A stretch of 64,000 nucleotides of DNA from Arachnopeziza araneosa (lineage: Eukaryota; Ascomycota; Leotiomycetes; Helotiales; Arachnopezizaceae): positions 124,001-188,000 of the forward strand of contig QYAI01000044.1 in the NCBI GenBank assembly GCA_003988855.1. Direction: 5' to 3'. The first letter of the stretch is position 1, and each line of letters opens with the position of its first letter. Shown here in pieces: positions 8,573 to 19,764 of the stretch. The position numbers were made by a program, and so were the translations under genes. The notes below the pieces were generated by a model that saw only the letters and a list, made by a program, of their open reading frames with translations, was not told the DNA's origin and made no database searches.

Positions 8573-10798
8573 CTACAATTTCGCCCTCGCCTCTGCCGCT
8601 TTATGCAAATCGCCTCCCTTTTCCTTAAAATACTCTTTTATCTTGCTTCTTGCCACTTCTACCACGCTCGCATCTTCAACCGTAGCTGGTACATTAACCT
8701 CTTTATCAATCTCTCCGTGAACCGCATTTTCCAACAGCTCTCTCAGCACCCTTCTCAGCGTCTTCCCCGATCTAGTCTTCGGAATCATGCCTTTGCCTTG
8801 GATAATGCCTCCAAGAGACGCTATAGCACCGATCTGGGTACGGACGAGTTTCTGAACTTCGGCGAAGAGCTCAGGTGACGGGATGGCAGAAGTGGGATGA
8901 GAAGGAGTTGATAGAGTTATGAACGCAAATGGAAGATGCCCTTTTAAAGCGTCTGGAATTCCAACCACGCAGCATTCGGCGACGAGAGGGTGGGAAGAAA
9001 TAGCTTGTTCGATTGAGCCTAAATTCTCATTTTAGTAAAAGAAGAATTGGGTAAAGAATCAGGACTAACCAGTGGAAAATCGATGGGCAGCGACATTGAT
9101 AATGTCATCTGATCTTGACATGACGTGAATATAACCATCCAAATCAATCATCCCAGCATCTCCCGTATCAACCCATTGGCCTTCAAAGCGTTTCAAATAC
9201 CCTTTGTAAAACCGCTCTTCGTCTTGCCATAGAGTTCTGAATCCAGTTGGGGCGAGGGGTATGGCGAGAACAATGTTTCCCATTCTACCTCTCTCCACCT
9301 CCTTGCCCTCATCATCAACTATCCTGACATCAAAACCTGGCATAGCTTTACCAGCAGAACCAGGCTTGATTGGAAGTTTCTCTTGATTCCGAATATTAGT
9401 TTTGCGATCCTTACCGGCATGGGGAACAATCGCAATTCCTGAGATAGGAGATCCTGATTCTGATGACCACCAGTTATCGATTACGTTTGCGCCAGAGGGT
9501 CCATATTGCTTCAACAGATCCTGATACATCGTCACAATACTCGGCTCTGATCTCTCGCCCGCTAGGAAGAGTGCTTGTAGACTTTTGATTCCGCCTCGTT
9601 TACCAATTTCAGAGAAGAATTTGTTTTCCGGGTCATCACGTCTGATTGCTCGGAGAGCAGTGGGTGCTGTGAAAAGAGTATTGACTTTGTATTCTTGGAC
9701 AATGCGCCAAAAGCTGCTGGCGTTCGGTGTACCGACTGGCTTTCCTTCGAAAAGAACGGTTGCGGCTCCTGTAAAAAGAGGCGCATAAAGAATGTATGAG
9801 TGCCCGACAACCCAACCTATGTCAGAGGCACAGAACATGACATCTCCTGGGCCATGAATTCCAAAAAGGTAGGAAATAGAGAGATTTAGGCCCACCGCAT
9901 GACCACCTGCTTCTCGTAGGACACCTTTGGGAAGCCCAGTAGTACCAGATGTGTAAATAATGTACACTCCGTCGCTTGACTTAACTGGCACACAATCCGC
10001 CTTCAAACTTCTATTGGTAGCACTCTTGACCAATCTTTGCCAATTTCTCTCCCCATTCTCTTTATTTACGTTATCCCATCGTAACTGATCCCTCTGCCAT
10101 ATTATTGTCTTCTCAGGTTTGTAGGCCGAGATCTCAATAGCTTCAGTAATGAAGGGCTTGTAGGACATAGGAGGCTTTGCACCATCGATTCCGCAGGAAG
10201 CTGTAAGGATTGCAACTGGTTTTGAGGCTTCAATTCGTTGCGCAAGTGAGGCAGGTGCAAATCCGCCGAACACTACAGCATGGATTGCACCGAGTCGAGA
10301 GATGGCAAGGATACCGATCAGGGCGGCGGGAATCATAGGCACTAGAAAATACGTTAGGAGCAATTCAATTGAGTTTAGAAGACGCAAAAGAATTCAGGAC
10401 TCACTATATATCAGAACCACATCTCCCTTCTTCACTCCTTCCTCTCTCAACACTCCAGCAAAAACCTCAACCTCCCTCTTCAGTTCGTTATAACTTATTT
10501 TCGTTTTACTCCTCGTAACAGGACTATCCCAAATAATTGCCGTCTCGTTTCCATTTCCTGCCTCAACATGCCTATCTACACAGTTATAACAGGTCGAAAT
10601 CTCGCCGCCAGGGAACCATTCCCAGTGATCGTGCTCTGTACCTGAGTTGAGCTTCTTTGTGGAACGTTCTAACGTTGAGGTGGGTTGTTTGTGCCAGTGG
10701 AGATGAGAAGCTTGAGCTGCCCAGAAGGAGGAAGGGTCGGTGAGTGATTGGGATTGAACTTCGTCCTGTGGATGGGAGGGCATTGTGAGATCTGCCAT
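8573..10798 (-). CDS. Propionyl/acetyl-CoA synthetase (ACSS3/PrpE type), predicted peroxisomal
   Basis: Three exons: 10798-10405, 10341-9070, 9018-8573 (introns 63 and 51 nt with GTGAGT and GTTAGT donors), giving 703 residues. The enzyme activates a short-chain acid to its acyl-CoA through an acyl-adenylate. Seen motifs: ATP-binding YTSGTTGLPKG (about 261-271), DIGWVVGHSYI, the hinge region VDTGDAGM, MSRSDDIINVAAHR and the catalytic lysine in TRSGK (about K641). The linker wording STGSIEQAISSHP and the absence of an acetoacetyl-CoA synthetase signature favour the ACSS3/propionyl-CoA synthetase branch over cytosolic acetyl-CoA synthetase FacA; propionate versus acetate or other short acids cannot be decided. 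The last three residues are AKL, a type 1 peroxisomal targeting signal. The His of the usual NVAGHR motif is preceded by Ala instead of Gly (NVAAHR), a small deviation. Confidence 0.9.
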
Positions 10799-12110
10799 AG
10801 GTTAGATTTGGTCGTCGGAGCTTGGAATAGCGACGAGTACTTACGGAAAAACACCAGAACGGCGAGAAAGTCACTGATTGTTCAGTCTCGACTGTTCGTT
10901 ACCTGATTGTTACCGTACCTAACGGACTAATAAATGAAGCATACAGTAGGTATTTGCTTAGAGAGAGCAGAGCTACGGTGAGAAAAGAGCAATTGCAGTA
11001 AACGGAAAAGGGGAGGTACTGAGCGTATTGAACTCTATATGTAGAGAAAAAAAAGTCCTGGACCTACCTCACAAATATATGCTCAAGAAGATTGCTACGG
11101 TTGTTGAGCTTCGGTTCAGGGATCGCTCGGTCAATGTCACCCCGCATTTCGGCAGGGTCCATTTGTCCGTTGCTGACTAATTCAACCCCCTTCTTTCTCG
11201 CTTTAAGAAAGTAAACAAACAAGTATTTCAAGAAGGATAATATCAAAAGAGTGGAAAAGATATGAAAACTTGTAACTATCAGTAAAATCAAGCATATGTA
11301 AATTCTAGGAGTAGTAGAGATTCTTAAGCATCTGTCCTTTATCATTTTCGATGTTTCTCAGATGTAGATTCCTAGCTCAATATTCGCATTTCAGAGTGAT
11401 GAAGGAGAAGTGATCCACAAACCAGGCACTGGAAAATTAAAGCTTTGTTCTTGGCGGTGTGAAAAAAAAAAGCTTTTGATATCATCATTCATCTCACATA
11501 AACGCCTCAACGGCTCAGACTTCTCCATCCGTGTCCCTGACCTTTCTCTTCCCCACGCTCTTCAAATGATACCCGATAAATAGCTCTAATATATACAGAT
11601 ATTCTGTTGCATAATTAAGATTCACTTTCGGTTCTCAACCCAACCAAAGCTTAATCTGGCCACAAAAAATCGTTCGCCCATGTCTCTATTCTATGCCATG
11701 GAATTGCAAATGTCTTTGCCGAATGGAACGAGATGTCGATCTTAGGTACGTATGAGCTATGAAATCCTCACCATGCTAGGTGAAAATATTCTGGTTGTAG
11801 AGAGATCTTCGGGTCTAAGGCCCTGTTAGAAGTCGGATGTCATTTCTATTCAGGACATTAGAGAGGAACTTGAAAACGCCAGTTGGCTATCTGATTTCGT
11901 TGGGAGGAAAGGAGATTTAAGCTCCAGAAAAAGCTCTGAAAGTACTTACAGGGTCTCAGTTCTATCTTGACAGCTACTTTGTCAGAGGAGCAACCCTGTT
12001 GAAGATTGTACATTGAAGAATGCACACTCTGGAGGATGAACATATTGATGGCTGAGAATACCGTCCCTCGGAGTATAAGCGTTACTTTGGTGAAAAGACT
12101 TGGAGGTGAA
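10799..12110. other. Intergenic region, AT-rich, no gene recognised
   Basis: About 1.3 kb upstream of the acyl-CoA synthetase gene. Several short frames (up to 93 codons) have no recognisable motif and atypical composition. The proximal part should contain the synthetase promoter. Short A-tracts occur near 11047 and 11462. Confidence 0.45.
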
Positions 12111-12810
12111 CTATGCCATTTCCACGTTCAAGTTGGCTCCGTGTAACTTGAGGAGTCTAACAACTTCGATATGGCCATATCTGGATGCAAGAGCTAATGC
12201 AGTGTCATCATAGTTATCTCTGAAGTGGATAGTTTGTCGATCTCGGCGTTTGTTCAAAGCTCTAAGTAGTAATTCAACAACCCCAATAGTATTTTTTTCT
12301 TGCCGCCCATAAGAGCGCTGTTCTTCCATGTGCTCCATCCTTAGCTTGTAAACTGGCCCCTTTGTCGATCAATAGTTGGGCGATGGTCTCACGGCCACTA
12401 ATTGCTGCCAAGATCAATGGAGGAGCCTTGCACAAATCATCCTAAAGCTCAAGGTTTACACTGCACTCGCTGAGAATGATGCGGACTGCATTCACTCTGG
12501 AATATGGATGACGCTGTACATCGCCATCTTCTGGCTCTCCCCAACCTGCCAGAGCAAATAATGCCAAATGCACATTATCTGCGTATAACTTGGACCGCCG
12601 AAAGAGACCCTCAACCATAGCGTATAATAAGGGAGAATCGAGCTTCATCCTTGCCTTTGAGAACTTTTTATTCAATTCTCTGATATATGTTCCGAAAGCT
12701 GAATTAGTCCTCGAAATGCGTCGTTGGACGATAAGGCTTCTTGGCAAGCCACATCCAGCCTTCTGAGTCTTTAAAGAGGCTGCAACCAGCAAAATCTGCC
12801 CGCGGAGCAC
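12111..12810 (-). pseudogene. Decayed ankyrin-repeat protein gene
   Basis: Read on the minus strand, three pieces form one degraded ankyrin protein. The upstream piece (to the TAG at 12444-12442) ends with KLDSPLLYAMVEGLF and later RVNAVRIILSECSVNLEL. In the same frame past the TAG come ILAAISGRETIAQLLIDKGA and AHGRTALLWAARK, both ordinary ankyrin units. At a run of seven A (near 12295) the frame shifts by one and continues GVVELLLRALNKRRD and DDTALALASRYGHIEVVRLL, ending KLHGANLNVEMA at 12111. Ankyrin repeats are protein-binding modules, and the gene would probably have belonged to the large fungal HET/NACHT-ankyrin families. One nonsense codon plus one frameshift indicate a non-functional relic. 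The 5' end is unclear because the opposite strand carries the next gene from 12824. Confidence 0.65.
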
Positions 12811-12823
12811 AAATATCCAAATA

Positions 12824-13536
12824 ATGGCATGTTTCAATCCGGATGGTTCAATTACTGAAGGCCTCACTCCTTGTAATACCACAGCAGGAGCAGTATCAGG
12901 ATGTTGTCGAGTAGGAGATGTCTGTTTGACAAATGGCTTCTGCTTCTCCGCCGGACAGAACTCAGTTATTCGACGAGGCTGTACGGATCGAACATTTAAC
13001 AGTACACTATGTCCAACCAAATGCATTACTGGTAGGAATCAATTGTAATCCTTCGATCGGTATATATGAGTGCCGATTATCTTTGCAGGAGACGTTTCTT
13101 CGGTAGACGCTGTCATGACTCCATGTGGTGATTACACCTATTTCTGTTGTGGCCGGACAACGCGGCGAGAAATTGTTGCACATCTGGTAACGGCACTGTC
13201 CTCCTGGCTGCTGGGACTGTTATATTACCTACGGCAACGATCACATACACTAATATGATTACGCCCACCGCGTCAATTACTAATTGCCCCTTAGCTAGCA
13301 CGACTGGAGTAACAACAAATTCAGCAGGCCATACAGTCCCAGTTGGCGCCGTAGCTGGACTAGGAGCAGTTTTAGGTGTTGCGATTGTTACTGGGGTTCT
13401 GTTCGCGATATGGGGGAAGAAAAAGCGGGATCAGCTGAAGACGGAAAATAGTCAAATGGAAGAAGATTTGGCGACGGCAAGGCAACGAATCCAAGACCTT
13501 TTAAGGGTGCATAGCGTGGGTCCCATGGCTCGATGA
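12824..13536 (+). CDS. Cys-rich single-pass membrane protein with apparent frameshift
   Basis: Exon 1 (12824-13031) encodes CFNPDGSITEGLTPCN, then CCRVGDVCLTNGFCF and RRGCTDRTFNSTLCPTKC, the signature of a large unnamed Pezizomycotina surface-protein family. A 57-nt intron (donor GTAGGA at 13032, acceptor TTGCAG ending 13088) leads to exon 2, which continues in phase with DAVMTPCGDYTYFCCG. Right after that, the family pattern moves to another frame: NCCTSGNGTVLLAAGTVIL, a Thr-rich stalk, one membrane span (VAGLGAVLGVAIVTGVLFAIW), then a basic and coiled tail (KKKRDQLKTENSQMEEDLATA). The change needs one base inserted near 13150-13160 and no intron fits. Either the gene is broken or the sequence lost a base. 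No N-terminal signal peptide is visible before the ATG, although relatives usually have one, so the true start may be in a missing upstream exon. Function: probably a cell-surface sensor or anchor, unproven. Confidence 0.6.
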
Positions 13537-14297
13537 GAAAGAGGTATATTTGTAATCGTAATTTCTCTTGTTTTCAGCTAGTGTATCAGCAAACTTACTT
13601 GACATATTAGGATCCTTACCAAATAAACAAATTTTCTGCTGTCTGTCAAATTTAAGTCGCAGAATAATATGGACAAAACCCAAAGAGCAAGTGATATCTG
13701 ACTGAACAATAACTTACTGCTAGAATCTGGTTAAAACCGCTAGTACTAGTGGTATCTAGGTAAGCCGAGAGTACAAGACATGAAGTTAATCGGCAGTGTG
13801 GGAAATGGGTTCTATGATGAAGTAAGCAAAGGTTGAAATTGATTTCGACTTCTCTGAAGAACACCAAAGTTTACATCACGTGACTACTCCAGTATCTCAT
13901 GAGTCTGAGAAGAGCGATAACTTACATCTACTGATACTTAGATATTTCAATATTTCCATAACCGCTCGAAAACCTTCCAGTTATCCGTATTCGTCAATAT
14001 CTCTCACCTCCCTTATCGGCTCCAGAGAGAACGCCCGTTTTTAGCGGGGTAGTCGGTTAACATAAACTTTTTGATTTGTTTGACAGGAATCGACTCTACT
14101 TTCAACGTACTTTCTTTTGAGAATACTTTCACGCTCATCGGAGTAGTCATCTGAGTACTCATAATAGACTGATTTCAAGTGGAGGATGCCTAGCCCCCAT
14201 ATCGCAGGGTATTCCGCCTCAGCCTCACTCATCTCAATCAAATTTTCATCCTGTATAAATTCCCAAATGAAATATATCTTTCATTATCTTAAGTGAA
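13537..14297. other. Intergenic DNA, nothing recognised
   Basis: About 0.76 kb of AT-rich sequence between two plus-strand membrane-protein genes. Only short unsupported frames. The distal part is presumably the promoter of the polytopic membrane protein at 14298. Confidence 0.4.
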
Positions 14298-15489
14298 ATG
14301 GACTCTCTCAACACAAGTGAGTTTCCAACTGAGATGTCTAAGGCAAAGCAACTGACAAAACCCAGCCCCTCCAGCCTCATCCCCAATATCATGGCAAACC
14401 GCCTTCTGGACGCTTATTCCCCTCGCCATAAACATCATGGCACAACCCTCTGGCCGCGTCTGCGGTCTCCCTGCTAAATATGGCGTCTACTTACGCAGCT
14501 CACCCATCATCTGCGCTATGGACACTTTATCAACCACCCTTCAAATCCTTTCGTGCTGGCTATTCCATCGATTCTCACTTCGAGAGAGTATTAGGATTGT
14601 GATACGTGAGCGATTCGGAGATGATGAAAGCATTGAGACTCTGAAAAACGTGACATGGCTTCGCTGGGTGTTCTTCATCCTTGGAACATTAGGATCTGCT
14701 GTTAAAGTACTTGCTATGGAAGGTGTGCCTTGGACCAGGGCTTGGGGCATCTTGTTTCTAGCATCCTTTCTCATCTTGGAAGTACTGGTGGTGACCTCCT
14801 GGAAGAGTATTGCTGTTTCAAGTAGGAACATGATGGAACCGGATTTTGAATCGTTCAATTCGCGTTTATTTCGGTTGGCTTGCTTCTTGCATGGCCTTCT
14901 CCTCTTCAGTGCTTTAGCTGATTTATGGCCGCGTAAATATGGCTGGTTTGTGGATCCCAGCTACGCTACAAAGGGTTGGGCATTGAAAAGTGGTATATTT
15001 GCCGTTGTATTGATTTTAGAAACTTTTGCGAATACTTGTTTCGGAATATTGGCTGGCGTATTGGCATATTTAAGCCGACAATTGTGGAAGATTCGGAACG
15101 ATGAAGAGTTTCACAAAACCGACGATGTGATATTGTGGTCGGTTTTGTTGCTTGTTGGTGTTGTCTATGTGTTTATCTGGAGACATATATTAAGAGAAAC
15201 TATCGGACTTGTCACGATCTTTCCGGATACTGGTATCATTTTAGGATGCTTTGTAGCACCTGTTTCTTTTTCTTACTTCATGCTTCAGCTATTCTGCGAA
15301 TTGTATCCTGAAACAACTGAGAACCTACTACTTTCTCGGATTGAGCATAACCGAACGATACCTGATAACAGCGCTTATTGTTGTTGTGTTATGTTTTTCT
15401 ATTCCCTTGCTATCTGCACACTGTGGTATGCCATTCGGTATGACCCAGAGGGAACACACGATCCTGGATGGACAGGTGTATTTGGGTAG
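14298..15489 (+). CDS. Polytopic integral membrane protein, function unknown
   Basis: Two exons: 14298-14316 and 14366-15489, joined over a 49-nt intron (donor GTGAGT, branch-like CTGAC, acceptor CCCAG), giving 380 residues. I included the short first exon because the joined N-terminus (MDSLNTTPPASSP then WQTAFWTLIPLAINI) adds a first hydrophobic helix in frame. About seven to eight hydrophobic segments follow, for example WVFFILGTLGSAVKVLAM, ILFLASFLILEVLVVTSW, LACFLHGLLLFSALADLW, SGIFAVVLILETFANTC, VILWSVLLLVGVVYVFIW and a last CCVMFFYSLAICTLWYAI. No transporter or receptor signature could be recognised. Similar orphan membrane proteins are common in Pezizomycotina. Isolated by orientation; no operon-like context. 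Confidence 0.65.
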
Positions 15490-16562
15490 ATTGAGTACTT
15501 AGTAAAATCAATATAGTAATCTGACAAAATTTACCGGCATAATGGCGTATTTTTGACTGATAAACCGAGTAGACATCGGTCTATACGAAATATACATTCA
15601 ACTTTGTATCGAGTCATCATACATTCAATTTGTTCACCTTCCCCATCACCCACATCATTTAAATCGTTCTAAAGTCTACGGCTTAATCCTAATCCTTTGC
15701 TATAGATATCTCTTCCATCTCTCCAACGCCTGTTCTCACCGCCAACCACCAACCTTGCAAGGCCTCTAAGCTATTATTTCTACTCAATTCACTCCATTCC
15801 ATTGCTATTGACCTTCCCTTTATAAGACAACTTCCAACCTTCTCCACTACTAACCTAGAGGCACAAAAATGCAAACAGAAAATTGTGGGGTTGAGTCTTT
15901 GCTGAATAGGAGTGGATCTCGACGGAAAATCAAGACTGTTATGAAGGTAAACCAGATTCGGTATTGGGCAAAGTGTTTGTAGGGTTGGAGAGAAGATAAA
16001 GAGTTGACAACAGGTATAAAATCGACAACTGACATCACAACGAGAGTAGACATGAAGTTGACAACAGATATGAAATCGGCAACTGACATCACAACGAGAG
16101 TAGACATGAAGTTGACAACAGGTATGAAATCGACAACTGACATCACAACGAGAGTAGAGGTGCGAAAGACTTGTAAGCAGGGATCGGACGAGATGAAAAT
16201 CGAAGAGGAAAGTAGATGGGAGACAGCATTTAAAAAAAAGAATCAGAATTATTGAGTTACCACACAATTAGTTGTAGACAGATTGCCAATTATAACATCA
16301 ACCCTGGAAATCAACCTGTTCTCTTAGCACAGAAACTTGAAGTAGGCTTGTGTTTTGCCTTGAGCTATGCTTTTATAACTCCTCAGATCAAGCTATTAGA
16401 GATTTATGTATCTGGATAGTCCTCTTGATCTAAAGATTCTTTTTAACTTCTTTCTTGGCGACTTTTTTTTATTTTTTTTTATAAATCTACCTCCTCCATT
16501 GTACCTTGGACCGCAACATTCTCCACCCTTCCTCCCTCCCTTGAACCTTCCCCTACTCTGTC
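15490..16562. other. Intergenic region containing a minisatellite
   Basis: About 1.07 kb between a plus-strand gene end and the 3' end of a minus-strand gene (convergent). Apart from the 54-bp tandem repeat listed separately, it contains a T-rich tract at about 16465-16490. The 192-codon minus-strand frame through it is produced by the repeat and is not supported as a gene. Confidence 0.45.
16003..16164 (+). repeat. 54-bp tandem repeat, three copies
   Basis: Three head-to-tail copies at 16003-16056, 16057-16110 and 16111-16164, each starting GTTGACAACAG. Copies 1-2 and 2-3 differ by only a few substitutions; copy 3 diverges at its end. The unit is 18 codons long and stays open on both strands, so frames of 83 (plus) and 192 (minus) codons cross it. 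The low divergence suggests recent expansion. Confidence 0.9.
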
Positions 16563-17984
16563 TCATTTCCCCGCCCCAAACAACTTCCCCATTGCCTCCA
16601 AACTTACATTCCCACCGCTAATCACGACGCCCAAATCCCAACCCTCTTCTCCCGCCTCCCTCTCCACTAGAGATCTAAACCCCTCGTCGTACAAAGCGAC
16701 CGCTAATCCGACCACCGCACTCGGCTCAACCACAATCTTCATCCTCTCCCAGACCAGTCTCAACGCTTTCTTAATCTCCTCTTCACCAACAGCATAGGCA
16801 CCCTCCACTAATTTCCGGTCATGAATGATTCCCCAAGGGTAGATGCCCACCGGTGTCCGGAGCCCATCAGCTATCGTAAGCGTGGAGACGGATTCTACAC
16901 GTTGGCCAGTGGAGAGACCACGGCAGAGATCGTCGCCGCCTCCAAAGGAGGGTTCTGCGCCGAAGACGCGGATTCCTGTTCCTTCACAGGAGAGGGCGAC
17001 GCCGGAGAGCATGCCGCCTCCACCACACGGGGCAATGATGGCGTTCAATCCCTTCTTGTTTTCTCCTTCTCCTTTCCCAATCATCTCCATAACCTGTTCC
17101 TGCAACTCCAGCCCCAGCGTTCCTTGTCCAAGGATAATATCTGGGTGGTCATAAGGGGGTACTAATCTCGCTCCCGTCTCTTTGATAACTTCTTCAACGA
17201 CGGCTTCTCGTTCAACCGATGTGGAGCCGCTGAATAGAACTTTGGAGCCGTAGCCCTTGGTGGCGGCAATCTTGGAGGGGGTGGAAATGGTGGGCATGAC
17301 GATTGTGGCGGGCTATGAGGGGTCAGTGGTGGGCTTTGTTGATCTTTGGAAGGAGTGTAAAAAGTTAAGTGGTAGAGAATTGTTGTGTCGAGAGAAAGAT
17401 GAAGTGTGAGGAGGATGCACCAGAAACCCTAGCTCTAAGGAGAATAGTAAACTGTTATTAAAAAAGCCTTACAATGCCAAGAGTTCGCGCTGTGAGGGAT
17501 AGTGCTTGTGCGTGATTTCCTACAGTCTTGTTAACATGTCTTCCATCCTCTCATCTCCTAACAGCAACATCAAATCCATTGCCTTCCTATTTCCATCTCC
17601 TCATCCTAGGAATCCCACTAGCCGAGTCAAACAAAAGAAGCATTACATACCACTACTATGAGTCACCACCCCCCTCTTCCTAACCTCATCCTTACCCACC
17701 TCCTCGACCAACCTAAGTACCGCATGAAATGCTCCTCTCGCCTTAAACGCGCCGACCTTCTGAAAATTCTCACACTTAAACCAGAGTCTGATCTTCGGAT
17801 TGGCCGGCCGATTGTCCTCCCATTGTGTACCTTTTAGAGCTTCCTGGCTCTGGGGTGTACTAGCTAGGGCATTGAGGGTGCTATTTGTGAGTACGGGGGT
17901 GAGGTGGATATATGGTTTAATGAGAATGTGGGCTGCTTGAATGGAAGGACGGGTGAATGGGGGTGAGCGGGAGGGGTCCGCCAT
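16563..17984 (-). CDS. PLP-dependent serine/threonine dehydratase, SRY1/serine racemase-like
   Basis: Three exons: 17984-17651, 17519-17473 (47 nt) and 17312-16563, introns of 131 and 160 nt with GTATGT and GTAAGG donors; 376 residues. The family (fold type II PLP enzymes: yeast SRY1 threo-3-hydroxyaspartate ammonia-lyase, mammalian serine racemase, catabolic threonine dehydratase) deaminates or racemises hydroxy amino acids. The PLP lysine sits in KVGAFKARGA, the substrate-binding Asn loop is SSGNHAQALSLTA (created by the tiny middle exon), and the PLP-phosphate loop is APCGGGGMLSG. The EPS motif and a final SGGNVSLEAM motif fit the family. No C-terminal ACT/regulatory domain, so it is not biosynthetic ILV1 threonine deaminase. 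An N-terminal segment lacks a mitochondrial-looking presequence, suggesting cytosol. The length matches relatives of about 330-380 residues. Confidence 0.87.
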
Positions 17985-18370
17985 TTCGAAGAGAGTAGAG
18001 GTGCTAATGTTGATGTTATGGAGGTATAGTGAGGGAAGGATGGAACGGAAGAGGTAGCTGAGTAGCTTATGTCAATATGAGCTACATTGACTTCTGTAGT
18101 TTGAAAAGTATGGAGAAGTGGGGGACCTTGCCAGCCGATTTCGGAGTTTCTTGTACCATGCTTAACACAAGGATTTAAATAGTAGAGAAGGTAAGGGGGA
18201 AAGTGTAGAGGACGATAAAACTTTTTGCAATTCCAGATACCAAAGCCCGCGAGGGAAAGGACGGCATGAAGGAGTATAGTACAGTTCGCCAATGTAACCA
18301 CTCCAGATCCGATGAATCAGAAAGAAAACGCAGATATGTCGCAATCCTCCTTCGCTCGCTCGTCATTCTC
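17985..18370. other. Short intergenic region, nothing recognised
   Basis: Roughly 390 bp between the start of the dehydratase gene and the stop of the ILV5 gene, both minus strand. It should contain the dehydratase promoter and the ILV5 3' UTR. Open frames here are short and unsupported. Confidence 0.4.
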
Positions 18371-19764
18371 TTACTTTTGGTTCTCGGGACGAAGAGAACT
18401 AAATGCAATTAGTATTTCCAGGTAAATTTAGAAAACGCCACTTACCGAACAGCTTTTCCAGCCCTCCAGATTTCCAATTCACGAATCTCCTTCATCTCCT
18501 GCTCATACTTATCACGGTAATCCTTTTGCGAATTGAAAGTCAAGCTGCGCTCAGTCTCCTTGCCGGTCTTCACGCTGTCATACAAATCGTTGAAGACGGG
18601 TTTGAGAGCATCCTTAAAGCGGCCCGACCAATCAATTGCACCCCGACGAGCGGTTGTGGAGCAAGCCTCGTACATCCAGTCCATACCATTGGCACCAATC
18701 AATGGATAGAGGGATTGAGTGGCCTCCTCCACCGTCTCGTTGAAGGCTTCAGATGGGCTATGACCTTGCTCACGGAGAACCTCGTACTGAGCGAGGAACA
18801 TACCGTGGATACCTCCCATCAAGCAACCACGCTCACCATACAAGTCAGAATAGACTTCCTTCTCGAATGTGGTCTCGTAGAGGTATCCAGAGCCAACCCC
18901 AACACCAAGAGCAATGGCCTTCTCTTTGGCGTGGCCAGTGACATCCTGGTAGACGGCGATGGAGGAGTTAATACCACGACCCTCACGGAAGAGAGTGCGG
19001 ACAGTGCGGCCAGAACCCTTGGGGGCAACGAGGATGACATCGACGTCAGTTGGGACGTCAACCTTGGTTTGATTCTTGAAGACAGGAGAGAAACCGTGAG
19101 AGAAGTAAAGAGTCTTAAAAGTCAGCCCATGTTCTGTAAAAACACAATTGAACATACCTTGCCCTTGGTTATTTGGGGCTTAATGGCAGGCCAGGTCTCA
19201 GATTGAGCAGCGTCACTTAACAGATTCATGATGATGGTACCCTTGGAGATAGCTTCATCAACCTCGAATAAGTTCTTGCCAGGCACCCAGCCATCCTGTT
19301 GAGCATCTTTCCACGATTGACCATTTTTTCTCACACCAACCACAACATTGAGACCTTGATCGCGCATGTTCAAAGATTGAGCATGACCTTGCGAACCGTA
19401 ACCAATGATTGCCATTGTGTCATTCTTGAAGTAATCCTAGCCATTGCGTGAGTACATTCGAATATGCGGTGAGGGGAGAAAATATACTTGGAGCTTGGCA
19501 GCGGGCCAATCTGCTCTCTCTTTTGATGAATTAGCTTCATTCATACCTGCAATGCTTCAAGGACTCACCATAGACTTGCTCCTCAACACCAGCAAAGTCA
19601 ATGGTTTTCACACCACGGACTTGTTGAGCAACAGCCACAGCAGTGCGGGCAGCTCTCGGTCTTGCAGAAGCATTGATGGCGGAAACAAAAGTGCGACGAG
19701 CTGGAGCACTTAATTGCTTGGTCAATGGCGAGCGGAGCGCTCTTGAGAGGGTTCGGGAGGCCAT
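18371..19764 (-). CDS. ilv5: Ketol-acid reductoisomerase, mitochondrial precursor
   Basis: Five exons: 19764-19569, 19519-19488 (32 nt), 19436-19158, 19113-18446, 18398-18371 (28 nt), 400 residues. The enzyme converts acetolactate and acetohydroxybutyrate to dihydroxy acids with NADPH and Mg, the second common step of valine, leucine and isoleucine synthesis, in the mitochondrial matrix. The N-terminus (MASRTLSRALRSPLTKQ) is basic, hydroxylated and without acids, a presequence. The nucleotide-binding loop is IIGYGSQGHAQ (about 86-96), followed by VGVRKNG. The metal-binding region GERGCLMGGIHGMF and the knotted C-terminal domain are complete, and the tail ends SLRPENQK, encoded by the last 28-nt exon as expected for fungal homologues. 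Joining the 32-nt exon restores ERADWPAAKLQ. All splice sites are GT-AG. Confidence is high; regulation by amino-acid starvation is probable in the family. Confidence 0.96.

Noticed and set aside
15689..16267. 192-codon minus-strand frame over the minisatellite
   Set aside because: Open only because the 54-bp unit has no stop; outside the repeat it has no motif and lacks a gene-like context.
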